DNA of 64,000 bases from Dyadobacter soli (GTDB taxonomy: Bacteria > Bacteroidota > Bacteroidia > Cytophagales > Spirosomataceae). Below, one piece after another: positions 34,442-41,907 of this stretch. A program made the translations under genes and the position numbers. Position 1 is the stretch's first letter. Each line of letters starts with the position of its first letter. The stretch is from contig NZ_FNAN01000015.1 of assembly GCF_900101885.1 (NCBI RefSeq), positions 62,001 through 126,000 of the forward strand, written 5' to 3'. The notes under the pieces were generated by a model. That model saw nothing but the letters and a program-made list of their open reading frames with translations, did not search any database and had not been told where the DNA came from.

Positions 34442-35818
34442 ATGAGTAATAAAGGATTTCTGACGCTGGATGAACTTTCGGGCAAGATTGGGGGAGGGGA
34501 GATCGAAACCATTGTTGTTGCATTCACCGATCACTACGGCCGGCTCATGGGTAAGCGCGTCGACGCCGACTTTTTCCTGGATTCGGTTGCCAAATCGGGT
34601 ACGCACGGCTGCAACTACCTGCTTACTACCGACATAGCAATGGACCCGGTACCGGGCTATCAATATGCCAACTGGGAGCTCGGCTACGGTGATTTTCACC
34701 TGGTACCCGACTTTTCCACATTACGCATCGCCGACTGGCTCGAAAAAACCGCATTGGTAATCTGCGACGTACATAATGACAAGTCGCACCAGCTGGAATC
34801 CATCGCGCCAAGGTCATTATTAAGAAAGCAACTTAACGCGCTGGGCGGTGATGGCCTCGAATGTTTCGCCGCATCGGAACTCGAATATTACCTGCTCGAA
34901 AACAGCTACAAACAGGCATTTCAGCAGAATTACCAAAACCTCAATCCGGCAGGATATTACCTCGAAGACTACCACATTATGCAAGGCACGCGCAACGAGA
35001 AGTTTACCTCGGCCGTCCGCAGGCATTTGAAAAACTCGGGTATTCCCATTGAAACTTCGAAAGGCGAATGGGGCCTGGGGCAGCATGAATTGAATGTGAA
35101 ATACGCCGACGTGCTTTCCATGGCCGATAACCACGTCGTGTATAAGCAATGTTTGAAAGAGGTAGCCGACGCCATGGGCCTCTCGGTAACCTTTATGGCC
35201 AAGTTCGCGACCGACCAGGCAGGTTCGAGCAGCCATATCCACATGAGTTTGTGGAAAGACGGCAAGAATATTTTCGATGGCGATCAGCAGTTCGGCCCGG
35301 TGAGGGGCTCCGATATTTTCCGCTGGTTTCTCGGCGGCTGGATCAAACACGTGCCCGATGTGATGCCCTTTTACGCCCCGACGGTCAATTCTTACAAGCG
35401 TTTCGTCGACGGTTCCTGGGCGCCGACGCGCCTCGCGTGGAGTTACGATAACCGGACCGCCGGTTTCCGAGTGGTAGGCAGTGGCGCGAGTTTGCGGATC
35501 GAATGCCGCATACCGGGTGCGGATTGCAATCCTTACCTCGCATTCGCCGCATCGCTCGCTTCCGGTCTCGACGGTATCCGTAATCGCATCGAGCCGCCGG
35601 AATGTTTCGTGGGCGACATTTACGCAGCCGCGCATTTGCCGCGCGTGCCTTATACGCTCGCGGAATCCATCGCATTGTTCGAAAACAGCCCGTTTGCGAA
35701 AGAAGCATTCGGCCCGGAAGTCGTGGAGCATTATGTGCATTTTTTCAAAACCGAGCAGCACGCTTATGATACCTCTGTGACGGATTGGGAGCGGAAGCGG
35801 TATTTTGAACAGATATGA
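34442..35818 (+). CDS. Glutamine synthetase-family ligase (gamma-glutamyl-amine ligase-like)
   Basis: A 458-residue member of the GS superfamily, of the PuuA/GlnA-like type that joins glutamate to an amine using ATP. Motifs: IVVAFTDHYGRLMGKRVDADFF in the N-terminal domain, ASELEYYLL (metal Glu), GLGQHELNVKYADVLSMADNH, SSHIHMSLW (metal His), RFVDGSWAPTRLAWSYDNRTAGFRVVG, and RIECRIPGADCNPY. The specialised N-terminal beta-grasp and lack of the adenylylated-Tyr region argue against housekeeping GlnA. An SDR, an aldehyde dehydrogenase and a class-I amidotransferase follow, which points to glutamylated-amine catabolism. Confidence 0.88.
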   Translation: MSNKGFLTLDELSGKIGGGEIETIVVAFTDHYGRLMGKRVDADFFLDSVAKSGTHGCNYLLTTDIAMDPVPGYQYANWELGYGDFHLVPDFSTLRIADWLEKTALVICDVHNDKSHQLESIAPRSLLRKQLNALGGDGLECFAASELEYYLLENSYKQAFQQNYQNLNPAGYYLEDYHIMQGTRNEKFTSAVRRHLKNSGIPIETSKGEWGLGQHELNVKYADVLSMADNHVVYKQCLKEVADAMGLSVTFMAKFATDQAGSSSHIHMSLWKDGKNIFDGDQQFGPVRGSDIFRWFLGGWIKHVPDVMPFYAPTVNSYKRFVDGSWAPTRLAWSYDNRTAGFRVVGSGASLRIECRIPGADCNPYLAFAASLASGLDGIRNRIEPPECFVGDIYAAAHLPRVPYTLAESIALFENSPFAKEAFGPEVVEHYVHFFKTEQHAYDTSVTDWERKRYFEQI

Positions 35819-35840
35819 GGCAGGGTTTTGGTGGTTAGGT

Positions 35841-36041
35841 GGAGGCCCTGCCGGGGCTCCATAACACGTGGAACCAGGCCGTTGTGCTATAAACAGGACG
35901 CCTCTCCGAGGCAAATTATACGGAGGCTGCTGAAAAATTAAGGGTAGTTTAGTAAATGAAGCTGTTCGAGGACTGGCCGCAGAGCGGCTCCCTGTTTATA
36001 GAAATGAATTGCATAAGGATTGTACTGGCTCCATCGGAGCC
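35841..36041. repeat. REP-like inverted pair of structured elements
   Basis: Two units of the same design face each other. Each has a 5-bp GC hairpin with a 3-nt loop, 3 nt, the 10-mer CTGTTTATAG, 25-26 nt, then a second GC hairpin. Unit 1 (minus strand): hairpin 35900-35912, 10-mer 35887-35896, hairpin 35841-35860. Unit 2 (plus strand): hairpin 35976-35988, 10-mer 35992-36001, hairpin 36027-36041. The element lies in the 340-bp gap between the ligase and SDR genes, which holds no ORF. Confidence 0.75.
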
Positions 36042-36119
36042 TCCTGCGATGCAATAATATGAACTAGTGGCTTGTAAATGACTATTTACTAAAATGTTTC
36101 GGTCGGTTTTCGACTTCAA

Positions 36120-36131
36120 TAGACTCAATTA
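36120..36131. promoter_or_regulatory. 12-mer shared with the PepSY promoter
   Basis: TAGACTCAATTA, reverse complement TAATTGAGTCTA, is identical to the 12-mer at 30524-30535 beside the PepSY-gene promoter. It lies 31 bp before the SDR start. A shared regulator is possible but not shown. Confidence 0.35.
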
Positions 36132-36161
36132 CTATTTTCTAAATATTAACCCAATCAAACG

Positions 36162-36935
36162 ATGCGCTTAGAAAACAAAGTCGCGCTTATTACTGGTGGG
36201 AGCGGCGGTATTGGCCGTGAAACCGCTATTTTATTTGCCAAAGAAGGAGCTAAAATCGTTGTAACCGACGTGAACGAAGCGGGTGGCCAGGAAACTGCCG
36301 ATGAAATTGTAAGAAACGGCGGGGAAGCTTATTTTCTACGTTCGGATGTTTCGAAAGCGGCTGACTGCGAAGCGGCTGTCGCATTCGCGGAGGAGAAATT
36401 CGGCAAGCTGAACATCCTTTTCAACAATGCCGGTATCATGCACAGCGACGACGATAATGCTGTGACCACCGAAGAGGCTATCTGGGACCTGACGATGAAT
36501 ATCAATGCAAAAGGCGTTTTCCTGGGCTGCAAATATGGCATACCGGCATTGCAGCGCGCAGGCGGAGGTTCGATCATTAATACGGCTTCGTTTGTGGCAA
36601 TTTTAGGCGCAGCTACGCCGCAGGTAGCCTATACTGCCAGCAAGGGTGCCGTTCTCGCGCTTACACGTGAGCTCGCGGTCATCCACGCACGCGAGAACAT
36701 CCGTGTGAATGCATTATGCCCGGGCCCGCTGCGCACGGAGCTGCTGATGAAATTTTTAAATACCGAAGAAAAGAAACAGCGCCGCCTCGTACACATCCCG
36801 ATGGGCCGCTTCGGCGAAGCCAAAGAAATGGCCTACGCCGCATTGTTCCTCGCTTCCGACGAGGCGTCCTTCGTAACCGGCACCGACTTCCTCGTCGACG
36901 GCGGTATCACTTCGGCTTATGTAACTCCTATTTAA
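36162..36935 (+). CDS. Short-chain dehydrogenase/reductase (classical SDR)
   Basis: A 257-residue NAD(P)-dependent oxidoreductase. The cofactor loop is TGGSGGIGRETA, and VVTDVNEAGG places an Asp after beta-2, favouring NAD. Later motifs: NNAGIM, INTASFVAILGAATPQVAYTASKGAV with the catalytic Ser, Tyr and Lys, and CPGPLRTELL. The substrate is unknown. Its position between a gamma-glutamyl-ligase-like gene and an aldehyde dehydrogenase fits oxidation of a glutamylated alcohol to an aldehyde (inference). The REP-like element separates it from the ligase, and a polypurine hairpin separates it from the aldehyde dehydrogenase. Confidence 0.92.
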   Translation: MRLENKVALITGGSGGIGRETAILFAKEGAKIVVTDVNEAGGQETADEIVRNGGEAYFLRSDVSKAADCEAAVAFAEEKFGKLNILFNNAGIMHSDDDNAVTTEEAIWDLTMNINAKGVFLGCKYGIPALQRAGGGSIINTASFVAILGAATPQVAYTASKGAVLALTRELAVIHARENIRVNALCPGPLRTELLMKFLNTEEKKQRRLVHIPMGRFGEAKEMAYAALFLASDEASFVTGTDFLVDGGITSAYVTPI

Positions 36936-36938
36936 ATG

Positions 36939-37035
36939 GGAGGAAGGGAGGATGGAGTAAAGGGAGGAAAGGGATTTTGTCCTGTGTGACACACCTTTCC
37001 TCCCTTCTTCCCTTTCCCCCTTCCTCCCTATACTC
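36939..37035. repeat. Polypurine/polypyrimidine inverted repeat, copy 2
   Basis: GGGAGGAAAGG (36962-36972) pairs with CCTTTCCTCCC (36994-37004) inside longer purine and pyrimidine runs. GGAGGATGGAG (36947-36957) is identical to the left arm of copy 1 near 30.4 kb. It sits in the 110-bp gap between the SDR and aldehyde dehydrogenase genes and could form a strong RNA hairpin. Confidence 0.7.
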
Positions 37036-37045
37036 CTTTTTCACA

Positions 37046-38431
37046 ATGACTCAAAAAACAATAAGCCCGATCGACGGCTCCGTGTATGTGGAGCGCGAAT
37101 TGGCGAATGCGGCGGCTGTGGAGCATGCTTTGGAAAAAGCGGTAGCGGCCCAAAAAGAATGGAAAAAGACAACGTTGGCCGAACGTGAGGCAATTTGCCG
37201 GAAGGCGGTTGAATACTTTCTGAATAATGCGGACGAAATCGGGCTGGAACTGACCTGGCAAATGGGCCGGCCGGTACGCTACACGGCAAATGAGATCCGC
37301 CGGGGTTTTCAGGAGCGGGCAAACTATATGATTTCGGTAGCTGAAAAGGCGCTGGCGGATGTGGAGGTCGATGAAATTCCGGGTTTTAAACGGTTTGTGA
37401 AAAGAGATCCGCTGGGCGTAGTGTTCGTGGTAGCGCCGTGGAACTACCCTTACCTGACGTCGGTGAACTCGGTGATACCGGCCATTATGTCGGGTAATGC
37501 GGTGATTTTGAAGCATGCACAGCAGACGGCGCTTTGTGCGGAGCGTTATGCGGCTGCATTCGAATATGCAGGTTTACCCGAAGGTGTATTTCAGTATTTG
37601 CATTTGAGCCATGACCAGGTAGCACAGGTGATCGGCGACGCGCGTGTGGATTATGTCGCATTTACCGGTTCGGTGGAAGGCGGTCACGCGGTGCAGAAGG
37701 CCATTAACGCAAGATTTATCGTCGGCGGACTCGAACTCGGAGGCAAAGACCCCGCATACGTGCGTGCGGATGCGAACCTGGCCGACGCCGTTGAAAACCT
37801 GGTAGACGGCTCTTTCTTCAATTCAGGCCAGTCGTGCTGCGGCATCGAGCGCATTTACGTGCACCGGGATGTGTATGACGAATTTATCAAAGGTTTTGAA
37901 GAACTGACCAAAACGTATGTCCTCGGTGATCCGCTTGATCCCGAGACTACATTAGGACCGATGGTGAGGACTTCGGCAGCTGCTTTTGCCCAAAAACAAA
38001 TCGACGATGCCGTTGCACAAGGCGCCAATGCATTGATCGACCCCGCATTGTTCCCGGCGCATCAATCGGGCACGCCGTACCTCGCCCCGCAAGTCCTGGT
38101 GAATGTAAGCCATTCCATGGAAATTATGACTGAGGAAACTTTCGCCCCGGTAGTAGGCATTATGCCCGTTTCCAGCGACGAGGAGGCCATTCAATTAATG
38201 AACGACAGCCAATACGGCCTTACCGCCTCCATCTGGACTTCGGACATTGACGCCGCATTGCAAATCGGCGAGCAGGTAGAAACCGGCACCTGGTTCATGA
38301 ACCGCTGCGACTACCTCGATCCTGCATTAGCCTGGACAGGCGTGAAGAATTCCGGACGCGGCTGCACGCTTTCCGTGGTAGGTTACGAGGCGCTCACACG
38401 GCCTAAGTCATTTCATTTGAAAATAGGGTAA
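37046..38431 (+). CDS. Aldehyde dehydrogenase family protein
   Basis: A 461-residue NAD(P)-dependent aldehyde dehydrogenase of the succinate-semialdehyde/aldehyde type. Motifs: VVAPWNYPYLTSVNSVIPA (oxyanion Asn), AFTGSVEGG, GLELGGKDPAYV (general-base Glu), and FFNSGQSCCGIERIYV with the nucleophile Cys. The C-terminal DYLDPALAWTGVKNSGRGCTLS is normal. The ORF runs 110 codons further upstream through the neighbouring gene and hairpin; the ATG at 37046 gives the family N-terminus (MTQKTISPIDGS). In context it would oxidise a glutamylated amino-aldehyde to its acid (inference). Confidence 0.94.
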   Translation: MTQKTISPIDGSVYVERELANAAAVEHALEKAVAAQKEWKKTTLAEREAICRKAVEYFLNNADEIGLELTWQMGRPVRYTANEIRRGFQERANYMISVAEKALADVEVDEIPGFKRFVKRDPLGVVFVVAPWNYPYLTSVNSVIPAIMSGNAVILKHAQQTALCAERYAAAFEYAGLPEGVFQYLHLSHDQVAQVIGDARVDYVAFTGSVEGGHAVQKAINARFIVGGLELGGKDPAYVRADANLADAVENLVDGSFFNSGQSCCGIERIYVHRDVYDEFIKGFEELTKTYVLGDPLDPETTLGPMVRTSAAAFAQKQIDDAVAQGANALIDPALFPAHQSGTPYLAPQVLVNVSHSMEIMTEETFAPVVGIMPVSSDEEAIQLMNDSQYGLTASIWTSDIDAALQIGEQVETGTWFMNRCDYLDPALAWTGVKNSGRGCTLSVVGYEALTRPKSFHLKIG

Positions 38432-38476
38432 CTGGGTGTGAAAGGTTATATTTAATTCAAAACATACAATCTGAAC

Positions 38477-39067
38477 ATGAAAAGCATCGACACACTTGAC
38501 TTGAATGGAACTTACAGCTATGCAGACTACCTGAAATGGCAATTTGAAGAACGCCTTGAATTGATCAAAGGCAAGATATTCAAAATGTCGCCTGCGCCTG
38601 CTGTGCGGCATCAGCAGATATCCATGCGGCTTTCGTCAGAAATATGGCATTTGCTTAAAAACAGAGACTGCCAGGTGTTTGCAGCGCCATTTGATGTGCG
38701 GCTTCCAAGATTTGACATTCAATCTGACAAGGAAATTTTTACCGTCGTGCAGCCAGACGTTTGCGTCGTCTGCGACCCGACCAAGATCGATGAAAAAGGC
38801 TGTGTCGGGGCGCCGGACTGGATAATTGAAATACTTTCTCCCGGAAACACCCGGAAGGAAATGGATAACAAGTTCGACGTGTACGAAGAATCCGGCGTGA
38901 AAGAATATTGGCTTGTAGAACCCAATGACGAGGTAATATTTATATATCTGCTGGATGAACAAGGTAAGTTCTTCGGTACTAAACCCGCAACGGTTGGGCA
39001 GACTCTGACGTCAGTGAAGTTGCCAGACTTTACGATTGATTTAAACCAGCTTTTCGATAAAAAGTAA
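38477..39067 (+). CDS. Uma2-family (DUF820) PD-(D/E)XK nuclease-like protein
   Basis: A 196-residue protein of the Uma2/DUF820 family, which has a restriction-endonuclease-like fold but no established role. The core is visible: ERLELIKGKIFKMSPAPAVRHQ, VVQPDVCVVCDPTKID, GAPDWIIEILSPGNTRKEMDNKF (catalytic acid and Glu) and GVKEYWLVEP. Such genes are abundant in cyanobacteria and in Spirosoma/Dyadobacter-like genomes as scattered singletons. It interrupts the aldehyde dehydrogenase-amidotransferase pair and ends 8 bp before the latter, so it is probably co-transcribed without sharing the pathway. Confidence 0.9.
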   Translation: MKSIDTLDLNGTYSYADYLKWQFEERLELIKGKIFKMSPAPAVRHQQISMRLSSEIWHLLKNRDCQVFAAPFDVRLPRFDIQSDKEIFTVVQPDVCVVCDPTKIDEKGCVGAPDWIIEILSPGNTRKEMDNKFDVYEESGVKEYWLVEPNDEVIFIYLLDEQGKFFGTKPATVGQTLTSVKLPDFTIDLNQLFDKK

Positions 39068-39075
39068 TTAAGAGT

Positions 39076-39780
39076 ATGACAAAAGTCGGATTGCTGGAAT
39101 GTGACCATGTGCGGGAGGAACTGCTGCCGATCGCGGGGGATTACCGGGAGATGTTCCCGGCATTGTTCTCGAAAGTCGCGCCGGAGTGGGAGTTTATGTT
39201 TTATGATGTTTGCAATGGCCATTTCCCCGCTTCGGCGGACGAATGCGAGGTTTATGTTTGCACCGGTTCCAAGTTTTCGGTTTACGATGATGAGCCGTGG
39301 ATCGGGCGGTTGAAGGAATTTGTGAAGGAAATCCGCGATTCAGGGAAAAAATATATCGGTGTATGTTTCGGACACCAGATGCTGGCGGAGGCATTGGGCG
39401 GTAAAGTGCAGAAATCGGCTGTGGGATGGTGCGTAGGCGTGCATAATTTCCAGATTCTGAACCATGAAGAATGGATGACGCCGTCGCGACAATCGGTGAA
39501 CCTGCTGATGATGTGCCAGGACCAGGTGATGGAAATGCCGCCGGACAGTACGCTGCTTGCCGAGACGCAGGATTGCCCGGTCGGGATGTTCCGGGTCGGT
39601 GAGAATATGATGGGTATACAGGCGCATCCCGAGTTCCCGAAACCCTATGAGAAGGCATTAATGGAAATCCGCACGGATCGAATCGGGCAGGCTAAGGTAG
39701 AAATGGGCATTGTGAGTCTGGAATTGCCTTTGCATGAGCTCACTTTTGCGAATTGGTTAAAGAATTTCGCCGGGCTATGA
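39076..39780 (+). CDS. Class-I glutamine amidotransferase-like hydrolase
   Basis: A 234-residue GATase1-domain protein of the GuaA-like group. The nucleophile elbow is YIGVCFGHQMLAEALGG (Cys). The dyad His and Glu lie in GIQAHPEFP. There is no synthetase partner, so it probably acts as a free hydrolase; related proteins cleave gamma-glutamyl bonds (PuuD type, although PuuD itself is peptidase C26). In the cluster it would release glutamate in the last step of a gamma-glutamyl route (inference). Alternatives are a housekeeping GMP-synthase-like paralogue of unknown role. Confidence 0.86.
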   Translation: MTKVGLLECDHVREELLPIAGDYREMFPALFSKVAPEWEFMFYDVCNGHFPASADECEVYVCTGSKFSVYDDEPWIGRLKEFVKEIRDSGKKYIGVCFGHQMLAEALGGKVQKSAVGWCVGVHNFQILNHEEWMTPSRQSVNLLMMCQDQVMEMPPDSTLLAETQDCPVGMFRVGENMMGIQAHPEFPKPYEKALMEIRTDRIGQAKVEMGIVSLELPLHELTFANWLKNFAGL

Positions 39781-39840
39781 AGTGGCATGATGGTTTGCTA
39801 TTTTTACCGCTGCTAAGATTTTAACTTACCAATACCCGCA

Positions 39841-40359
39841 ATGACCGAGAACAGCACGGTATCCAGGCGTCAGATTTTAAGTGCCCACCAGACAGGCCAG
39901 AAAATACGCCGGATCGCTTTTGAAATATACGAGCAGAATTTGAAGGAAAAGAGCATTATCATCGCCGGTATCGCCGGGGAGGGTTTTGCATTTGCTAAAA
40001 GACTGACGGCCGAACTCACCCAAATCTCGCCGCTCGACGTCCGGCTGATCGAGCTTCGGTTTGACAAAAACGTTCACCAGCAAAGCGCTATCCTCTTTGA
40101 TCGCGAACTGAATGTAGAAAACCAGGTCGTGATCATCGCGGACGACGTACTCAATACTGGCCGCACGCTTGCATTTGCGCTCGAACCGTTCCTGAAAGTG
40201 CCCATGAAAAAGGTACAGGTAGCGGTAATCGTCGACCGAAGCCATCACAAATTCCCCATCCACGCCGATTACGTAGGCTATTCACTGAGTACCACACTTA
40301 CCGAGCATGTGGAAGTGGTGTTGAGCAGGGCGGAGGAAGAGGGGGTTTATTTGAAATAA
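39841..40359 (+). CDS. PRTase-fold protein (PyrR-like phosphoribosyltransferase)
   Basis: A 172-residue type I phosphoribosyltransferase. The PRPP-binding signature is VVIIADDVLNTGRTL. The N-terminal IIIAGIAGEGFAFAKRL and the hood region LIELRFDKNVHQQ are similar to PyrR, the uracil PRTase and pyr-operon regulator, but in Bacteroidota such proteins need not regulate. It is a single gene about 60 bp after the amidotransferase. Its stop abuts the stop of the convergent ATPase gene. Confidence 0.88.
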   Translation: MTENSTVSRRQILSAHQTGQKIRRIAFEIYEQNLKEKSIIIAGIAGEGFAFAKRLTAELTQISPLDVRLIELRFDKNVHQQSAILFDRELNVENQVVIIADDVLNTGRTLAFALEPFLKVPMKKVQVAVIVDRSHHKFPIHADYVGYSLSTTLTEHVEVVLSRAEEEGVYLK

Positions 40360-41817
40360 TCACAATTTGCCGCGTATTTCGAGCGTATTCACGCCTACTA
40401 CATACGCATAAATGGAGGAAGGGACGAAATTGAGCACAATGCCGTTCTTCTCGATCGTCCCTTCCTTATCTATCGTCGTGACGAGGGCTGACTTTAAATT
40501 GTTCTTTTCGCAGAATTGCAGAAGGCTTTTCAATTCTTCAGGCCTCTCGTAGTACCTGTTGCTCCATTTCACTTCCACGGCCCACGCGGGTTTCAGCGAT
40601 TTATTGTCCAAACCGATCATATCCACTTCTCCCTGCGTCTTGCCGGAAGTCCAGCGGGCATACCAGGGCGTAAACCAATACCGGTGAATCCATTGCGAAA
40701 AGATGGCCGTCTCGACCATGCTTCCAAATGAATCGTCGGTAGCTTCAAGGGGCGCAAACAATGCGCTGCGCAAAGAGGGATTGGTGAGAAAAACCTTGTA
40801 GAAATTGGCCCGCTGGAATTTTTTAGCGGTATCATCAACCCGGTGGATAACCCGCACAAGAAATGCGGCTTCCAGGTATTCCAGGTATTTTTTCAACAGG
40901 TTTTTGTCGATACCACTGCTTTTGGAAAGGACGTCCAGCGAGACTTCATTGCCGCTATGATAGGCGAGTGTGGTGAAGAATGCATTCAGTTCCTGCACAT
41001 CCTGTATGCCGTAAAGGCTGGGTAGGTCGCGGAGGAGTACTTTGTCGACGATGTCGCTTTTGATGTACCTGCCGGGGTTCGCCTGGATGGTTTCCGAAAA
41101 TATCACTTCGGGATAACCACCAAAATTGATGTAGTCGATGAAATGCCTGTTGATTTCGGTTAAATGGCTGCTGGTAAAGAACTTATTAATATTGCCATTC
41201 CAGGCAATGGAGGAAGGGCGTATCAGGTGATCGAGTTTCTTTGATTGGATGTATTCATGAAAAGTCAAGGGAGGTAGCATGAATTCCGTGAACCGGCCCG
41301 CGCCGCTTTCATTGCTTTTGAGCCTTAGTGCAGCCGCGGCAGAGCCGGAAACGACGATTTTGGTGTGAGGGTAACTGTCCACCATCACTTTCAAATGCAC
41401 TTCCCAATCTTTGAGATACTGAATTTCGTCGAAGAACAAATACCAGTCACTGAGATCGTCGCTCGCGACCGCCTTGCGTACGAGCGAGAACAACTGTTCC
41501 AACCCCATGTATAAATAAATGGGATTGTCAATGCTGATAAAGGCAATCTTTTTAGGATCGACACCATCACTCAGTAACTTCTGAACGCTATGATGCATCA
41601 TGACCGTTTTACCGACCCTTCTGGGGCCCATTAGCACTACCGCCCTTTTGACGCTGGTTTCAGCCACCAACTGATGAAATAGCCCGAAATATAGCCGGGG
41701 TTGCATTTCGTGGTATTCAGGATCGATATTGCCAGAAACCCACCAGGGGTTTTCGAACCGGAGCCGACTTAGTACCAGCTCTTCGGATATGGGAGGAAGT
41801 TTTAGCTTTTTTGCCAT
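40360..41817 (-). CDS. AAA ATPase with DUF4143 domain
   Basis: A 485-residue P-loop ATPase of the widespread bacterial/archaeal AAA_14-DUF4143 family. Walker A is MGPRRVGKTVMM and Walker B is WYLFFDEIQYL. After the ATPase comes a winged-helix part (LDVLSKSSGIDKNLLKKYLEYLEAA). The C-terminal DUF4143 domain is a PD-(D/E)XK-like fold (GEVDMIGLDNKSLKPAWAVEVKW). The function is unknown; these genes move between genomes. The AT-rich gap upstream holds the palindrome TAGATTAATCTA, a possible operator. Confidence 0.9.
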   Translation of the reverse strand: MAKKLKLPPISEELVLSRLRFENPWWVSGNIDPEYHEMQPRLYFGLFHQLVAETSVKRAVVLMGPRRVGKTVMMHHSVQKLLSDGVDPKKIAFISIDNPIYLYMGLEQLFSLVRKAVASDDLSDWYLFFDEIQYLKDWEVHLKVMVDSYPHTKIVVSGSAAAALRLKSNESGAGRFTEFMLPPLTFHEYIQSKKLDHLIRPSSIAWNGNINKFFTSSHLTEINRHFIDYINFGGYPEVIFSETIQANPGRYIKSDIVDKVLLRDLPSLYGIQDVQELNAFFTTLAYHSGNEVSLDVLSKSSGIDKNLLKKYLEYLEAAFLVRVIHRVDDTAKKFQRANFYKVFLTNPSLRSALFAPLEATDDSFGSMVETAIFSQWIHRYWFTPWYARWTSGKTQGEVDMIGLDNKSLKPAWAVEVKWSNRYYERPEELKSLLQFCEKNNLKSALVTTIDKEGTIEKNGIVLNFVPSSIYAYVVGVNTLEIRGKL

Positions 41818-41839
41818 AGCTTTACAAAAATGTCAATTT

Positions 41840-41851
41840 AATGTAGATTAA
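41840..41851. promoter_or_regulatory. AT-rich palindrome upstream of the ATPase gene
   Basis: The string TAGATTAATCTA in the 90-bp gap between the ATPase and alpha-galactosidase genes is self-complementary and flanked by AT-rich repeats. It may be an operator or part of the promoter; no regulator gene is adjacent. Confidence 0.3.
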
Positions 41852-41907
41852 TCTATATTAAATTAATATATTTGTAAATATAAGAAAAAAATGAAGTTTT
41901 TTGTTTC

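Noticed and set aside
34820..35914. 364-codon minus-strand ORF opposite the glutamine synthetase-like gene
   Set aside because: It overlaps the whole ligase, whose motifs are intact; the antisense product has no recognisable domain.
36716..37045. 110-codon upstream extension of the aldehyde dehydrogenase
   Set aside because: It runs through the SDR gene and the polypurine repeat; the family N-terminus begins at 37046.
38477..39067. Uma2 protein as a restriction system
   Set aside because: No methyltransferase or partner is adjacent; these genes occur as scattered singletons.
40360..41817. DUF4143 ATPase as a defence gene
   Set aside because: The family is common and of unknown function, and no neighbouring genes support a defence role.
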